Source of the DNA: an uncultured Duncaniella sp.
GTDB taxonomy: Bacteria; Bacteroidota; Bacteroidia; Bacteroidales; Muribaculaceae
Direction of reading: 5' to 3'
Length of the DNA stretch: 20,897 bases
Assembly: GCA_910586305.1 (NCBI GenBank)
Contig: CAJUGS010000042.1
Location: 1 to 20,897 of the forward strand
Both the position numbers and the translations under genes were made by a program. Below, one piece after another: positions 1-7,344 of this stretch (positions are counted from its first letter, which is position 1; each line of letters begins with the position of its first letter). The notes under the pieces were generated by a model that saw only the letters and a program-made list of their open reading frames with translations, had not been told where the DNA came from and searched no databases.

Positions 1-614
1 ATCTCAATGTCCGCCTTGCCAAGTCAAGCGTTTCGCGCATCGTCATCGAGCGCACCATGAAGCTCATCACCATCACCGTCTGCACATCGCGTCCCGGCCT
101 CATCATCGGCAAGGGCGGTTCGGAAGTCGACAAGCTCAAGGAAGAGCTCAAGAAGATCACCGACAAGGACGTGCAGATCAATATCTACGAAGTGAAGCGT
201 CCCGAGCTTGACGCCCAGATCGTTGCCTCCACCATCGCCCGTCAGATCGAGGGCAAGATTGCCTACCGCCGTGCCGTCAAGATGGCTGTCGCAGCCACCA
301 TGCGTGCAAATGCAGAGGGTATCAAGGTGCAGATCTCAGGCCGTCTCAACGGCGCTGAAATGGCCCGCAGCGAGATGTTCAAGGAAGGTCGTACTCCCCT
401 CCACACACTTCGTGCCGATATCGACTACGCTCTCGTCGAGGCTCACACCAAGGTAGGCGTAATCGGTGTAAAGGTTTGGATCTGCCGTGGCGAAGTATAT
501 GGCAAGCGTGACCTCGCTCCCCAGTATACCAACACACAGAAAGAGACCCGTGGCGGCGCATCCAACGGCGCTCCCCGTCGTGGCGGTTTCCGCAAGCCCA
601 AGAACAACCGTTAA
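1..614 (+). CDS. rpsC: 30S ribosomal protein S3 (uS3), 5'-truncated by window edge
   Basis: Small-subunit protein at the mRNA entry side of the 30S head. The reading frame is open from base 3 (first visible residues LNVRLAKSSVSRIVIERT), so the gene begins outside the window and roughly the first 40 residues are missing. The in-frame ATG at 57 is internal and is not the start. The KH-domain GXXG loop is visible in GLIIGKGGSEVDKLKEEL, followed by the S3 C-terminal domain (ISGRLNGAEMARSEMFKEGR, then GVKVWICRGE) and a short basic Gly/Arg tail. It is followed by rplP after 25 bp, as in the S10 operon. Identity is certain from these motifs and from gene order. Confidence 0.98.
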   Translation, partial: LNVRLAKSSVSRIVIERTMKLITITVCTSRPGLIIGKGGSEVDKLKEELKKITDKDVQINIYEVKRPELDAQIVASTIARQIEGKIAYRRAVKMAVAATMRANAEGIKVQISGRLNGAEMARSEMFKEGRTPLHTLRADIDYALVEAHTKVGVIGVKVWICRGEVYGKRDLAPQYTNTQKETRGGASNGAPRRGGFRKPKNNR

Positions 615-639
615 ACCCACAAATTGATTCAACAACACA

Positions 640-1071
640 ATGTTACAACCTAAGAAAACCAAATTCCGCCGCTCGCAGAAAGGCCGCATGAAAGGCAATG
701 CGCAGCGTGGCAACCAGTTGGCCTTCGGTTCGTTCGGCATCAAGACCCTCGAATCAAAGTGGATCACCGGTCGTCAGATCGAGGCCGCCCGTATCGCCGT
801 GACCCGCTATATGCAGCGCCAGGGCCAGATATGGATCCGCATCTTCCCCGACAAGCCTATCACCAAGAAGCCTGCCGAAGTGCGAATGGGTAAAGGTAAA
901 GGTAACCCCGAAGGTTACGTTGCGCCTGTGACCCCCGGCCGCATCCTCATCGAAGTCGAAGGCGTATCCTTCGACATCGCAAAGGAAGCACTCCGTCTCG
1001 CAGCCCAGAAGCTTCCCGTCACCACAAAGTTTGTCGTTCGCCGCGACTATGACCCCACCCAAAATGTGTAA
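640..1071 (+). CDS. rplP: 50S ribosomal protein L16 (uL16)
   Basis: Large-subunit protein near the A-site tRNA elbow and peptidyl-transferase centre. It has 143 residues, within the usual 136-144. The basic N-terminus (MLQPKKTKFRRSQKGRMKG) and the conserved loop VRMGKGKGNPEGYVAPV are diagnostic. Arg82 in that loop aligns with E. coli Arg81, the residue hydroxylated there; no hydroxylase gene is in this window. The ATG at 640 is chosen because it gives the family N-terminus. An AT-rich stretch (aacaacaca) and no Shine-Dalgarno precedes it, which is normal for Bacteroidetes. It sits between rpsC and rpmC, 6 bp ahead of the latter. Confidence 0.98.
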   Translation: MLQPKKTKFRRSQKGRMKGNAQRGNQLAFGSFGIKTLESKWITGRQIEAARIAVTRYMQRQGQIWIRIFPDKPITKKPAEVRMGKGKGNPEGYVAPVTPGRILIEVEGVSFDIAKEALRLAAQKLPVTTKFVVRRDYDPTQNV

Positions 1072-1077
1072 CCTAAA

Positions 1078-1275
1078 ATGAAGAAAGAAAATTTCGCTGA
1101 AGTTAGCACTCAGGACCTCCGCGACCGCCTGGTAGAGATGAGAAAGGACTATGCCCAGCTCCAGATCAACCACGCTATCTCGCCCCTTGACAGCCCCGCT
1201 AAGATTACACATGCGCGCAAGGAGATCGCCCGCGTACTCACCGAACTGCGCGCCCGCGAACTCAACAACAAATAA
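1078..1275 (+). CDS. rpmC: 50S ribosomal protein L29 (uL29)
   Basis: Small two-helix protein at the polypeptide exit tunnel rim, next to L23 and close to the docking site of trigger factor and SRP. It has 65 residues, a typical length. The family signature is the coiled pair EVSTQDLRDRLVEMRKDYAQ and a C-terminal helix with IARVLTELRARE. It starts 6 bp after rplP and ends 21 bp before rpsQ, so it is clearly cotranscribed. The ATG at 1078 is the first in frame and gives a standard N-terminus. Confidence 0.97.
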   Translation: MKKENFAEVSTQDLRDRLVEMRKDYAQLQINHAISPLDSPAKITHARKEIARVLTELRARELNNK

Positions 1276-1296
1276 TCCCTCACCCCAGAAAGCAAA

Positions 1297-1554
1297 ATGG
1301 AAAAGAGAAATTTAAGAAAAGAACGCATCGGGGTTGTTTCATCCAACAAGGGCGACAAGACCATCACCGTAATGGTGAAGTGGAAAGAGAAGCATCCCAT
1401 CTATGGCAAGTTCGTCAACAAAACTAAAAAGTACCACGCCCACGACGAGAAGAACGAGTGTGAGATAGGCGACACCGTGCGCCTCATGGAGACCCGTCCC
1501 CTCTCGAAGACCAAACGCTGGCGCCTGGTCGAAATCATCGAAAAAGTGAAATAA
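1297..1554 (+). CDS. rpsQ: 30S ribosomal protein S17 (uS17)
   Basis: Primary 16S rRNA-binding protein of the 30S body, with an OB-fold. It has 85 residues, the usual length. Recognisable are RKERIGVVSSNKGDKTITVM near the N-terminus and the central HPIYGKFVNKTKKYHAHDE, followed by the strand GDTVRLMETRPLSKTKRWRL. The next gene, rplN, begins only 3 bp after its stop. Start at 1297 fits the family; A-rich bases precede it, without a Shine-Dalgarno. Confidence 0.98.
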   Translation: MEKRNLRKERIGVVSSNKGDKTITVMVKWKEKHPIYGKFVNKTKKYHAHDEKNECEIGDTVRLMETRPLSKTKRWRLVEIIEKVK

Positions 1555-1557
1555 GCT

Positions 1558-1926
1558 ATGATACAGACTGAAAGCCGTTTAACCGTAGCCGACAACAGCG
1601 GTGCCAAAGAGGCCCTCTGCATCCACGTTCTGGGTGGTACCGGACGCCGTTACGCTTCCGTTGGCGACATCATCGTCGTTTCCGTGAAGAGCGTCATTCC
1701 CTCCTCCGACGTCAAGAAGGGCACAGTATCCAAGGCTGTGGTCGTTCGCACTAAGAAGGAAATCCGCCGTCCCGACGGTTCCTACATCCGCTTCGACGAC
1801 AACGCTTGTGTGCTCCTCAACAACGCCGGCGAACTCCGCGGAACCCGTATCTTCGGCCCCGTTGCCCGCGAACTTCGCGCAGCCAACCAGATGAAGATTG
1901 TTTCACTCGCTCCTGAGGTCCTCTAA
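1558..1926 (+). CDS. rplN: 50S ribosomal protein L14 (uL14)
   Basis: Highly conserved large-subunit protein forming an intersubunit bridge with 16S rRNA helix 14, and the binding site of the silencing factor RsfS. It has exactly the usual 122 residues. It begins MIQTESRLTVADNSGAKEAL and contains VVRTKKEIRRPDGSYIRFDD and the C-terminal motif GTRIFGPVARELR. The 3-bp gap after rpsQ suggests translational coupling. The spc operon of E. coli begins with this gene; no promoter is possible in the 3-bp gap here, so it must be read through from upstream or started inside rpsQ. Confidence 0.98.
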   Translation: MIQTESRLTVADNSGAKEALCIHVLGGTGRRYASVGDIIVVSVKSVIPSSDVKKGTVSKAVVVRTKKEIRRPDGSYIRFDDNACVLLNNAGELRGTRIFGPVARELRAANQMKIVSLAPEVL

Positions 1927-1955
1927 TATCCACAACCGTCAACAACATTAAAGTA

Positions 1956-2273
1956 ATGCACAAGCAACACATCAGAAAAGGCGACACCGTCTATGTTCTT
2001 GCCGGCGAAGACCGTGGCAAGGAGGGCCGTGTACTCAAAGTCCTCGTGCAGAAGCAGAAGGCTATCGTTGAAGGAATCAACATTGTGACCAAGGCCACAA
2101 AGCCCAACGCTCAGCACCCCCAGGGCGGCCTCATCAAGATGGAGGCTCCCATCGCCATCTCCAACATCGCTCTCATCGATCCCAAGAGCGGCAAGCCCAC
2201 ACGTGTGAGCCTCCGCCGTGAGAATGGCAAGGTAATCCGTATTTCTAAAAAATCTGGAGAGGAGATTAAGTAA
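1956..2273 (+). CDS. rplX: 50S ribosomal protein L24 (uL24)
   Basis: Early-assembly protein that nucleates folding of 23S rRNA domain I. It has 105 residues, a typical length. A KOW motif lies at about residues 6-32 (RKGDTVYVLAGEDRGKEGRV), followed by the family segment around GINIVTKATKPNAQHPQGG and VSLRRENGKVIRISKKSGE. Its TAA stop overlaps the ATG of rplE by one base (TAATG), giving direct translational coupling. A 29-bp gap separates it from rplN. Confidence 0.98.
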   Translation: MHKQHIRKGDTVYVLAGEDRGKEGRVLKVLVQKQKAIVEGINIVTKATKPNAQHPQGGLIKMEAPIAISNIALIDPKSGKPTRVSLRRENGKVIRISKKSGEEIK

Positions 2274-2824
2274 TGAGCAGCACAACCGTAAAGCAGGACT
2301 ATAAGGAACGCATCGTTCCCGCCCTCACCGACAAATTCAGCTACACAACACCCATGCAGGTGCCCAAGCTGAAGAAGATTGTGATCAACCAGGGCCTCGG
2401 CGAAGCCACCCAGGACAAGAAGATCATTGAGACCGCTCTCAACGAGCTCACCGCAATCACCGGCCAGAAGGCTGTCGCCACTCTTTCACGCAAGGACATC
2501 TCGAACTTCAAGGTTCGTAAAAAGATGCCCATCGGTGTGATGGTGACCCTCCGCCGCGACAAAATGTACGAGTTCCTCGAGCGTCTCGTGCGCGTGGCTC
2601 TTCCCCGTATCCGCGACTTCAAGGGTATCGAGAGCAAGCTCGACGGCCGTGGCAACTACACCCTCGGTATCACAGAGCAGATCATCTTCCCCGAGATCAA
2701 CATTGATGCCATCAATAAACTCATGGGTATGAACATCACCTTCGTGACATCGGCCAACACCGACGAAGAAGGTTACGCTCTTCTCAAAGAGTTTGGTCTT
2801 CCTTTCAAGAACGCTAAAAACTAA
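2273..2824 (+). CDS. rplE: 50S ribosomal protein L5 (uL5)
   Basis: Binds 5S rRNA in the central protuberance and contacts P-site tRNA and S13 (bridge B1b). It has 183 residues, close to the usual 179-185. Typical blocks are VPKLKKIVINQGLGEATQDK, TGQKAVATLSRKDISNFKVR, and the segment RDFKGIESKLDGRGNYTLGI. Its start codon overlaps the rplX stop, so it is probably translated by the same ribosomes. In E. coli the S8 repressor site lies at this start; no comparable extended hairpin is obvious here. Confidence 0.98.
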   Translation: MSSTTVKQDYKERIVPALTDKFSYTTPMQVPKLKKIVINQGLGEATQDKKIIETALNELTAITGQKAVATLSRKDISNFKVRKKMPIGVMVTLRRDKMYEFLERLVRVALPRIRDFKGIESKLDGRGNYTLGITEQIIFPEINIDAINKLMGMNITFVTSANTDEEGYALLKEFGLPFKNAKN

Positions 2825-2833
2825 TCAACAGCT

Positions 2834-3145
2834 ATGGCAAAAGAATCAATGAAGGCCCGCGAGGTAAAACGCGCCCGTCTTGTTGCTAAATACGCTAAGA
2901 AGCGTGAAGAGCTGAAGAAGATTGTGAATTCAGGCGTGAACGAGGAGAACCGTGCCGATGCCTACGAGGCAGCACAGAAGCTCCAGTCGCTCCCCAAGAA
3001 CAGCAATCCCATCCGTATGCACAACCGTTGCTCTATCACCGGTCGTCCAAAAGGATACATCCGTCAGTTCGGCATCTCGCGTATCCAGTTCCGCGAAATG
3101 GCCTCCGCAGGTCTTATTCCCGGCGTGAAGAAGGCTTCCTGGTAA
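2834..3145 (+). CDS. rpsN: 30S ribosomal protein S14 (uS14), zinc-free long form
   Basis: 30S head protein needed late in head assembly. It has 103 residues and belongs to the long form without the paired CxxC zinc ribbon; the only cysteine is in MHNRCSITGRPKGYIRQFGI. The C-terminal block RIQFREMASAGLIPGVKKAS is canonical. It starts 9 bp after rplE. What follows is unusual: a 268-bp spacer before rpsH, whereas neighbouring genes are separated by 0-29 bp. Family assignment is certain; the zinc-free reading rests on the missing cysteines. Confidence 0.98.
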   Translation: MAKESMKAREVKRARLVAKYAKKREELKKIVNSGVNEENRADAYEAAQKLQSLPKNSNPIRMHNRCSITGRPKGYIRQFGISRIQFREMASAGLIPGVKKASW

Positions 3146-3413
3146 TCTTCTCCACTCGCCACGTCAAACAGCCCGATGGTCGACGGCCCGAGAGTCGTTA
3201 CCTCTAAGCCGGAAATGGCTGAAACTCCGGGTGTCTCTAAATCACCCGTCCTCAACCGCCGTCACGGCGGCCGCTCGACATCATTAGGCTATTTGTCCGA
3301 TATCCCCCACGGAGCCACCGAGCCCGCTCCGCCTCTTTCCTCCCCACTCAACGCATTCAAGTGAGTATTAAATATTGTTGGGACAATCCCAATCAATTTA
3401 AACAATTTCAACA
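3146..3413 (+). promoter_or_regulatory. Structured spacer upstream of rpsH (candidate RNA leader)
   Basis: 268 bp with no convincing gene inside an otherwise packed operon. Inverted repeats read by eye: CGGGTG 3228-3233 with CACCCG 3243-3248; CCGCCG 3256-3261 with CGGCGG 3265-3270 (3-nt loop); GGCT 3287-3290 plus CCG 3297-3299 with CGG 3310-3312 plus AGCC 3313-3316; ATTGTTGGGA 3374-3383 with TCCCAATCAAT 3387-3397 (10 pairs, T3393 bulged). A weaker stem pairs GGT-CGAC 3178-3184 with GTCG-ACC 3194-3202. None is followed by a T-tract, so they are not ordinary terminators. S8, encoded just downstream, is the spc-operon repressor in E. coli; a regulatory role here is inference. Confidence 0.55.
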
Positions 3414-3812
3414 ATGACTGATCCTATTGCAGATTATCTGACAAGATTGAGGAACGCTATCAAGGCCAACCACCGCGTGGTCGAGATTCCCGCCTCAAAC
3501 TTGAAGAAGGAGATCACCAAGATCCTCTTCGAACAAGGCTACATCCTCAACTACAAATTTGAGGAAGGCGAAAACCCTGCGGGCATCATCAAGATCGCCC
3601 TCAAGTATGACCCCATTGACAAAGTAAACGCCATCAAGAACCTTGAGCGCGTTTCCCGTCCGGGTCTCCGCCGCTATACCGGCTACAAAGATATGCCCCG
3701 TGTGTTGAACGGACTCGGCATCGCCATCCTTTCGACCTCCAAAGGTGTCATGACCAACAAGGCCGCCCGCGACCAGAAGATTGGTGGCGAGGTGCTCTGC
3801 TACGTTTACTAA
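3414..3812 (+). CDS. rpsH: 30S ribosomal protein S8 (uS8)
   Basis: Primary binder of 16S rRNA helix 21 in the 30S platform; in E. coli it also represses translation of the spc operon by binding its mRNA. It has 132 residues, the usual size. It opens with MTDPIADYLTRLRNAIKANH and ends with the canonical STSKGVMTNKAARDQKIGGEVLCYVY region. The ATG at 3414 is preceded by AT-rich sequence (ttcaaca) and lies 16 bases after a strong stem-loop (3374-3397). It is the first gene after the long structured spacer, so its translation could be set separately from rpsN. Confidence 0.98.
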   Translation: MTDPIADYLTRLRNAIKANHRVVEIPASNLKKEITKILFEQGYILNYKFEEGENPAGIIKIALKYDPIDKVNAIKNLERVSRPGLRRYTGYKDMPRVLNGLGIAILSTSKGVMTNKAARDQKIGGEVLCYVY

Positions 3813-3820
3813 TCAAAAAT

Positions 3821-3826
3821 AGGAGG
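3821..3826 (+). promoter_or_regulatory. Full Shine-Dalgarno AGGAGG before rplF
   Basis: AGGAGG lies 10 bases before the rplF ATG (3837). It matches the anti-SD core of 16S rRNA. This stands out because Bacteroidetes rarely use Shine-Dalgarno sequences and no other start codon in this cluster has one at a usable spacing. Confidence 0.6.
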
Positions 3827-3836
3827 ATACATAATT

Positions 3837-4394
3837 ATGTCACGTATAGGTAAAGCTCCCATTGAGATTCCTGCCGGCGTCACTGTAACCGTCGACAACG
3901 ACAACGTAGTAACCGTCAAAGGCCCCAAAGGCACTCTCACCCAGAAGGTAAACCCCGACATCACTGTAAAGGTTGAAGACAACCACGTTGTTGTCACCCG
4001 TCCTTCCGATGACCGCGAGCACCGCGCACAGCACGGTCTCTTCCGCGCCCTCATCCACAACATGGTCGTAGGTGTTTCCACCGGCTATCGCAAAGAAATG
4101 GAATTGGTAGGTGTGGGTTACCGCGCTGCCGCCACTGGCCAGGTGCTTGAGCTCTCGCTCGGCTACTCCCACGCCATCTATATAAAGCTTCCCCCCGAGG
4201 TTAAGGTCGAGGCTAAGTCTGAGCGTAACAAGAACCCGCTCATCATCCTTGAGAGCGACGACAAGCAGCTCCTCGGACAGGTGTGCGCAAAGATTCGCTC
4301 ACTCCGCAAGCCCGAACCCTACAAGGGCAAAGGTATCAAGTTCGTTGGCGAGATCATCCGTCGCAAGTCGGGTAAGTCAGCAAGTGCTAAATAA
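3837..4394 (+). CDS. rplF: 50S ribosomal protein L6 (uL6)
   Basis: Large-subunit protein beside the sarcin-ricin loop and the GTPase-associated centre. It has 185 residues, near the usual 177-184, and two tandem L6 folds: residues about 1-80 (MSRIGKAPIEIPAGVTVTVD, VKGPKGTLTQ) and about 83-175 (ELVGVGYRAA, then PEPYKGKGIKFVGEIIRRKS). The C-terminal Lys/Arg motif is the family signature. It is the only gene in the cluster preceded by a consensus Shine-Dalgarno at good spacing. It lies 24 bp after rpsH. Confidence 0.98.
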   Translation: MSRIGKAPIEIPAGVTVTVDNDNVVTVKGPKGTLTQKVNPDITVKVEDNHVVVTRPSDDREHRAQHGLFRALIHNMVVGVSTGYRKEMELVGVGYRAAATGQVLELSLGYSHAIYIKLPPEVKVEAKSERNKNPLIILESDDKQLLGQVCAKIRSLRKPEPYKGKGIKFVGEIIRRKSGKSASAK

Positions 4395-4411
4395 TTAAAC
4401 TGATCATCACC

Positions 4412-4753
4412 ATGGTTTCTAAGATACAACGCAGAAATAAGATCAAAGCCCGCATCCGCGGTAGAATTTCCGGCACAGCTGCCCGTCCCCGTATGTCCGT
4501 TTTCCGCTCCAACAAGCAGATTTACGTACAGCTCGTAGACGACCTCGCCGGAAAGACCCTCTGCGCTACTTCCTCAAAGGGAATCGAAGAGGGCACAAAG
4601 TGTGAAATCGCAGCCAAGGTTGGCGACGCTATCGCCAAGAAGGCTATCGCCGCCGGTATCACCGAGGTCGTGTTCGACCGCAACGGTTACCTCTTCCACG
4701 GCAGAGTAAAATCATTGGCTGACGCCGCCCGCAACGGTGGCCTTAAATTCTAA
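4412..4753 (+). CDS. rplR: 50S ribosomal protein L18 (uL18)
   Basis: 5S rRNA-binding protein of the central protuberance, acting with L5. It has 113 residues, within the family range (about 110-120). The basic N-terminal arm (RRNKIKARIRGRISGTAARP) is followed by RMSVFRSNKQIYVQLVDDLA and the C-terminal FDRNGYLFHGRVKSLADAAR, all typical. Spacing is 17 bp to rplF and 6 bp to rpsE, so cotranscription is clear. Confidence 0.98.
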   Translation: MVSKIQRRNKIKARIRGRISGTAARPRMSVFRSNKQIYVQLVDDLAGKTLCATSSKGIEEGTKCEIAAKVGDAIAKKAIAAGITEVVFDRNGYLFHGRVKSLADAARNGGLKF

Positions 4754-4759
4754 AGAATT

Positions 4760-5278
4760 ATGGCATTGAAGAATAATCAAGTTAAGTCGACCGGCGATCT
4801 CGAACTCAAGGAACGCCTCGTTGCCATCAACCGTGTCACCAAGGTGACCAAGGGTGGCCGCACCTTCACCTTCGCAGCTATCGTCGTTGTCGGCAACGAG
4901 AACGGCATCGTAGGCTGGGGTCTCGGCAAAGCCAATGAAGTTCAGGCCGCTATCGCCAAAGGCGTAGAGGCTGCAAAGAAGAACCTCATCAAGGTGCCCG
5001 TCAACCGTGGCACCATCCCCCACGAGCAGGAGGCCAAATTTGGCGGCTCTCGTGTAATCCTCAAACCCGCAAGCCACGGTACCGGTGTAAAGGCCGGTGG
5101 TGCTATGCGCGCCGTGCTTGAGAGCGTGGGTATCACCGACGTGCTCTGCAAGAGCAAGGGTTCTTCCAACCCCCACAACCTTGTTAAGGCCACCATCGCC
5201 GCTCTTGGCGAAATGCGTTCGCCCGCACAGGTAGCTCAGAACCGCGGTATCTCTATCGACAAAGTGTTTAACGGCTAA
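4760..5278 (+). CDS. rpsE: 30S ribosomal protein S5 (uS5)
   Basis: 30S protein contacting S4 and helix 34; with S3 and S4 it lines the mRNA entry tunnel, and its mutations affect fidelity and spectinomycin response. It has 172 residues, a standard size. The double-stranded-RNA-binding-like N-terminal domain carries the signature VTKGGRTFTFAAIVVVGNEN and GLGKANEVQAAIAKGVEAAK; the C-terminal domain includes GTGVKAGGAMRAVLESVGIT and LCKSKGSSNPHNLVKATIAA. It lies 6 bp after rplR and 14 bp before rpmD. Confidence 0.98.
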   Translation: MALKNNQVKSTGDLELKERLVAINRVTKVTKGGRTFTFAAIVVVGNENGIVGWGLGKANEVQAAIAKGVEAAKKNLIKVPVNRGTIPHEQEAKFGGSRVILKPASHGTGVKAGGAMRAVLESVGITDVLCKSKGSSNPHNLVKATIAALGEMRSPAQVAQNRGISIDKVFNG

Positions 5279-5292
5279 TCTCGTCTATCGCA

Positions 5293-5472
5293 ATGGCAAA
5301 AATCAAAATCACCCAGATTAAGAGCCGCATCGGCGCGCCTGCCGTTCAGAAGCGCACTCTCGACGCGCTCGGTCTTAAGAAAATGCATCACTCGGTTGTC
5401 AAGGAAGACACTCCCTCTGTGATGGGTATGGTAAAAACAGTGCATCACTTGGTAGAAGTGACCAACGCCTAA
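5293..5472 (+). CDS. rpmD: 50S ribosomal protein L30 (uL30)
   Basis: Small large-subunit protein of ferredoxin-like fold. Translating 5293-5472 by hand gives 59 residues, beginning MAKIKITQIKSRIGAPAVQK and ending HHLVEVTNA. The block RTLDALGLKKMHHSVVKEDT matches the family signature, and 58-61 residues is the usual length. Position between rpsE and rplO is the conserved spc order. L30 is absent from some bacterial lineages; it is intact here. Confidence 0.96.
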   Translation: MAKIKITQIKSRIGAPAVQKRTLDALGLKKMHHSVVKEDTPSVMGMVKTVHHLVEVTNA

Positions 5473-5494
5473 TCTCTAAATTCTAACAACTATC

Positions 5495-5941
5495 ATGGAT
5501 TTAAGCAATTTACATCCCGCTGTAGGCTCGGTGCGCAAGAACACCCGCATCGGTCGTGGTCCCGGTTCCGGCAAAGGTGGTACATCTACCCGTGGTCACA
5601 AGGGTGCCAAGTCACGTTCTGGCTACAGCCGCAAGATAGGCTTCGAAGGTGGTCAGATGCCCCTCCAGCGCCGTCTTCCCAAATTTGGTTTCAAGCCCCT
5701 CAATCGTGTTGAATACAAGGCTGTCAATCTCTCTGATCTCGAGACACTCGCAGCCGAGGCCAACCTCACCAAGATCACCGTGGCCGAGCTCATCGCCTCC
5801 GGTATCGTCAACGGCAAGCAGCCTGTCAAGATTCTTGCAGGTGGCCAGCTCACCCACAAGCTTGAGGTTGAGGCCAACGCTTTCTCGGCATCTGCCGAAA
5901 AGGCCATCACCGAAGCCGGTGGCACCGTAACCAAAATCTAA
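5495..5941 (+). CDS. rplO: 50S ribosomal protein L15 (uL15)
   Basis: Late-assembly protein whose extended Gly/Arg/Lys-rich N-terminal arm threads into 23S rRNA. It has 148 residues, the usual length. The arm (RIGRGPGSGKGGTSTRGHKG) is followed by GFEGGQMPLQRRLPKFGFKP and a C-terminal globular L18e/L15 domain with VKILAGGQLTHKLEVEANAF. It is immediately upstream of secY (17-bp gap), the same arrangement as in most bacteria. Confidence 0.98.
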   Translation: MDLSNLHPAVGSVRKNTRIGRGPGSGKGGTSTRGHKGAKSRSGYSRKIGFEGGQMPLQRRLPKFGFKPLNRVEYKAVNLSDLETLAAEANLTKITVAELIASGIVNGKQPVKILAGGQLTHKLEVEANAFSASAEKAITEAGGTVTKI

Positions 5942-5958
5942 AAACCCCTCCCCTCGAA

Positions 5959-7308
5959 ATGAGTTTTATTCAGACAATCCGTAACATCTGGACCATCGAG
6001 GAACTGAGGAAGCGCATCCTCGTGACCCTCCTGCTGGTGCTCGTCTATCGACTGGGCTGCTACGTGGTTCTTCCCGGCATTTCCCCCGAAGACCTCGACG
6101 CCCTCTCGAAGTTCACCAACAGGACCGGTCTGATGCAGCTGCTCGATATGTTCTCGGGCGGCGCCTTCTCTCAGGCTTCGATTTTCGCCCTCGGTATCAT
6201 GCCCTACATCACTGCATCCATCGTGATACAGCTTCTGGGTATGGTGCTTCCATCTTTCCAGAAGATGCAGCGCGAGGGTGAGAGCGGACGCCAGAAGCTC
6301 AGCCAGTACACCCGCTACTTGACTGTGGCTATTCTGCTCCTCCAGGGTCCTGCATATCTCGTGAACATCCAGTATCAGGTGAGTGCCGCTACCGGCGGTG
6401 CCACCCTTGGATTCTGGACCAATGCGTACCTCACGGTCATTCTCGCCGCCGGCTCTATGTTCATTATGTGGCTTGGCGAGCGCATCACCGACCGTGGCAT
6501 CGGCAATGGTATCTCCTTCATAATTCTTGTAGGTATCATTGCCCGCCTTCCGGGGGCGCTGTTCTACGAGTTCACCAGCCGCCTTCCGGGATCGACCGGC
6601 AGCCAGGGTGGTCTCATCATGTTCGTGGTAGAGATTATCCTTCTCTTCGCTGTCACAGTCGGCGCAGTACTTCTCGTACAGGGTACACGTAAGGTGCCCG
6701 TACAGTACGCCAAGCGTATCGTCGGAAATCGCCAGTACGGCGGTGCCCGTCAGTACATCCCCCTCAAGGTCAATGCAGCCGGTGTAATGCCCATCATCTT
6801 TGCCCAGGCAATCATGTTTATCCCCATCACTCTTGCCGGATTCGGCAGCTCCGAGGGGACATCGGGCTTCTACGCCGCCTTCTCTGACATCAACGGCTTC
6901 TGGTACAACCTTGTCTACTTCTTTCTTATCGTAGCTTTCACCTACTTCTACACCGCCATCACAGTGCGTCCCACCCAGATGGCCGATGACATGAAGCGCA
7001 ACAACGGCTTCATCCCCGGTGTAAAGCCCGGTAAGAAAACCGCCGACTATCTTGACTCCATAATGTCGCGCATCACCCTTCCCGGCTCGCTCTTCCTCGG
7101 AGTAGTAGCCATCCTCCCTGCCTTCGCACGTTTCTTCGGCATCAGCCAGAACTTTGCGCAGTTCTTCGGAGGAACATCGCTTCTCATCCTTGTCGGTGTT
7201 GTTCTCGACACCCTCCAGCAGATTGAGAGCCACTTGATGATGCACCACTATGACGGTCTCATGAAGGATGGTAAGATCAAAGGTCGCACCACCGGGTCAG
7301 CTTACTAA
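5959..7308 (+). CDS. secY: Preprotein translocase subunit SecY
   Basis: Channel-forming subunit of the SecYEG translocon in the inner membrane; it exports unfolded proteins with SecA and inserts membrane proteins with SRP/FtsY. It has 449 residues (family 430-450) with the pattern of ten transmembrane helices. Signatures are the N-terminal helix LLLVLVYRLGCYVVLPGI, the plug-region stretch MLDMFSGGAF-like (QLLDMFSGGAFSQASIFALG), GIGNGISFIILVGIIARLPG, and FIPGVKPGKKTADYLDSIMS before the last helices. It lies 17 bp after rplO and is followed by map, an arrangement usual in Bacteroidetes and Firmicutes. A long open frame on the opposite strand is a codon-bias shadow. Confidence 0.98.
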   Translation: MSFIQTIRNIWTIEELRKRILVTLLLVLVYRLGCYVVLPGISPEDLDALSKFTNRTGLMQLLDMFSGGAFSQASIFALGIMPYITASIVIQLLGMVLPSFQKMQREGESGRQKLSQYTRYLTVAILLLQGPAYLVNIQYQVSAATGGATLGFWTNAYLTVILAAGSMFIMWLGERITDRGIGNGISFIILVGIIARLPGALFYEFTSRLPGSTGSQGGLIMFVVEIILLFAVTVGAVLLVQGTRKVPVQYAKRIVGNRQYGGARQYIPLKVNAAGVMPIIFAQAIMFIPITLAGFGSSEGTSGFYAAFSDINGFWYNLVYFFLIVAFTYFYTAITVRPTQMADDMKRNNGFIPGVKPGKKTADYLDSIMSRITLPGSLFLGVVAILPAFARFFGISQNFAQFFGGTSLLILVGVVLDTLQQIESHLMMHHYDGLMKDGKIKGRTTGSAY

Positions 7309-7344
7309 TTGTCAAATCCGGTTACAGCAGATATTTCTCTATTA

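Noticed and set aside
3176..3364. A 62-codon open frame in the rpsN-rpsH spacer
   Set aside because: It has no recognisable domain and overlaps the inverted repeats; its composition looks like chance, and no start signal supports it. Conservation in relatives would change this view.
3374..3397. The stem-loop before rpsH as an intrinsic terminator
   Set aside because: No T run follows, and the next gene belongs to the same operon.
5938..7248. A 436-codon open frame antisense to secY
   Set aside because: It lies fully opposite a certain gene; strong codon bias in the sense strand keeps this antisense frame open. The product has no membrane or enzyme features.
7309..7344. Longer map reading from a TTG right after the secY stop
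   Set aside because: It adds 12 residues not seen in the family; ATG at 7345 gives the standard N-terminus.
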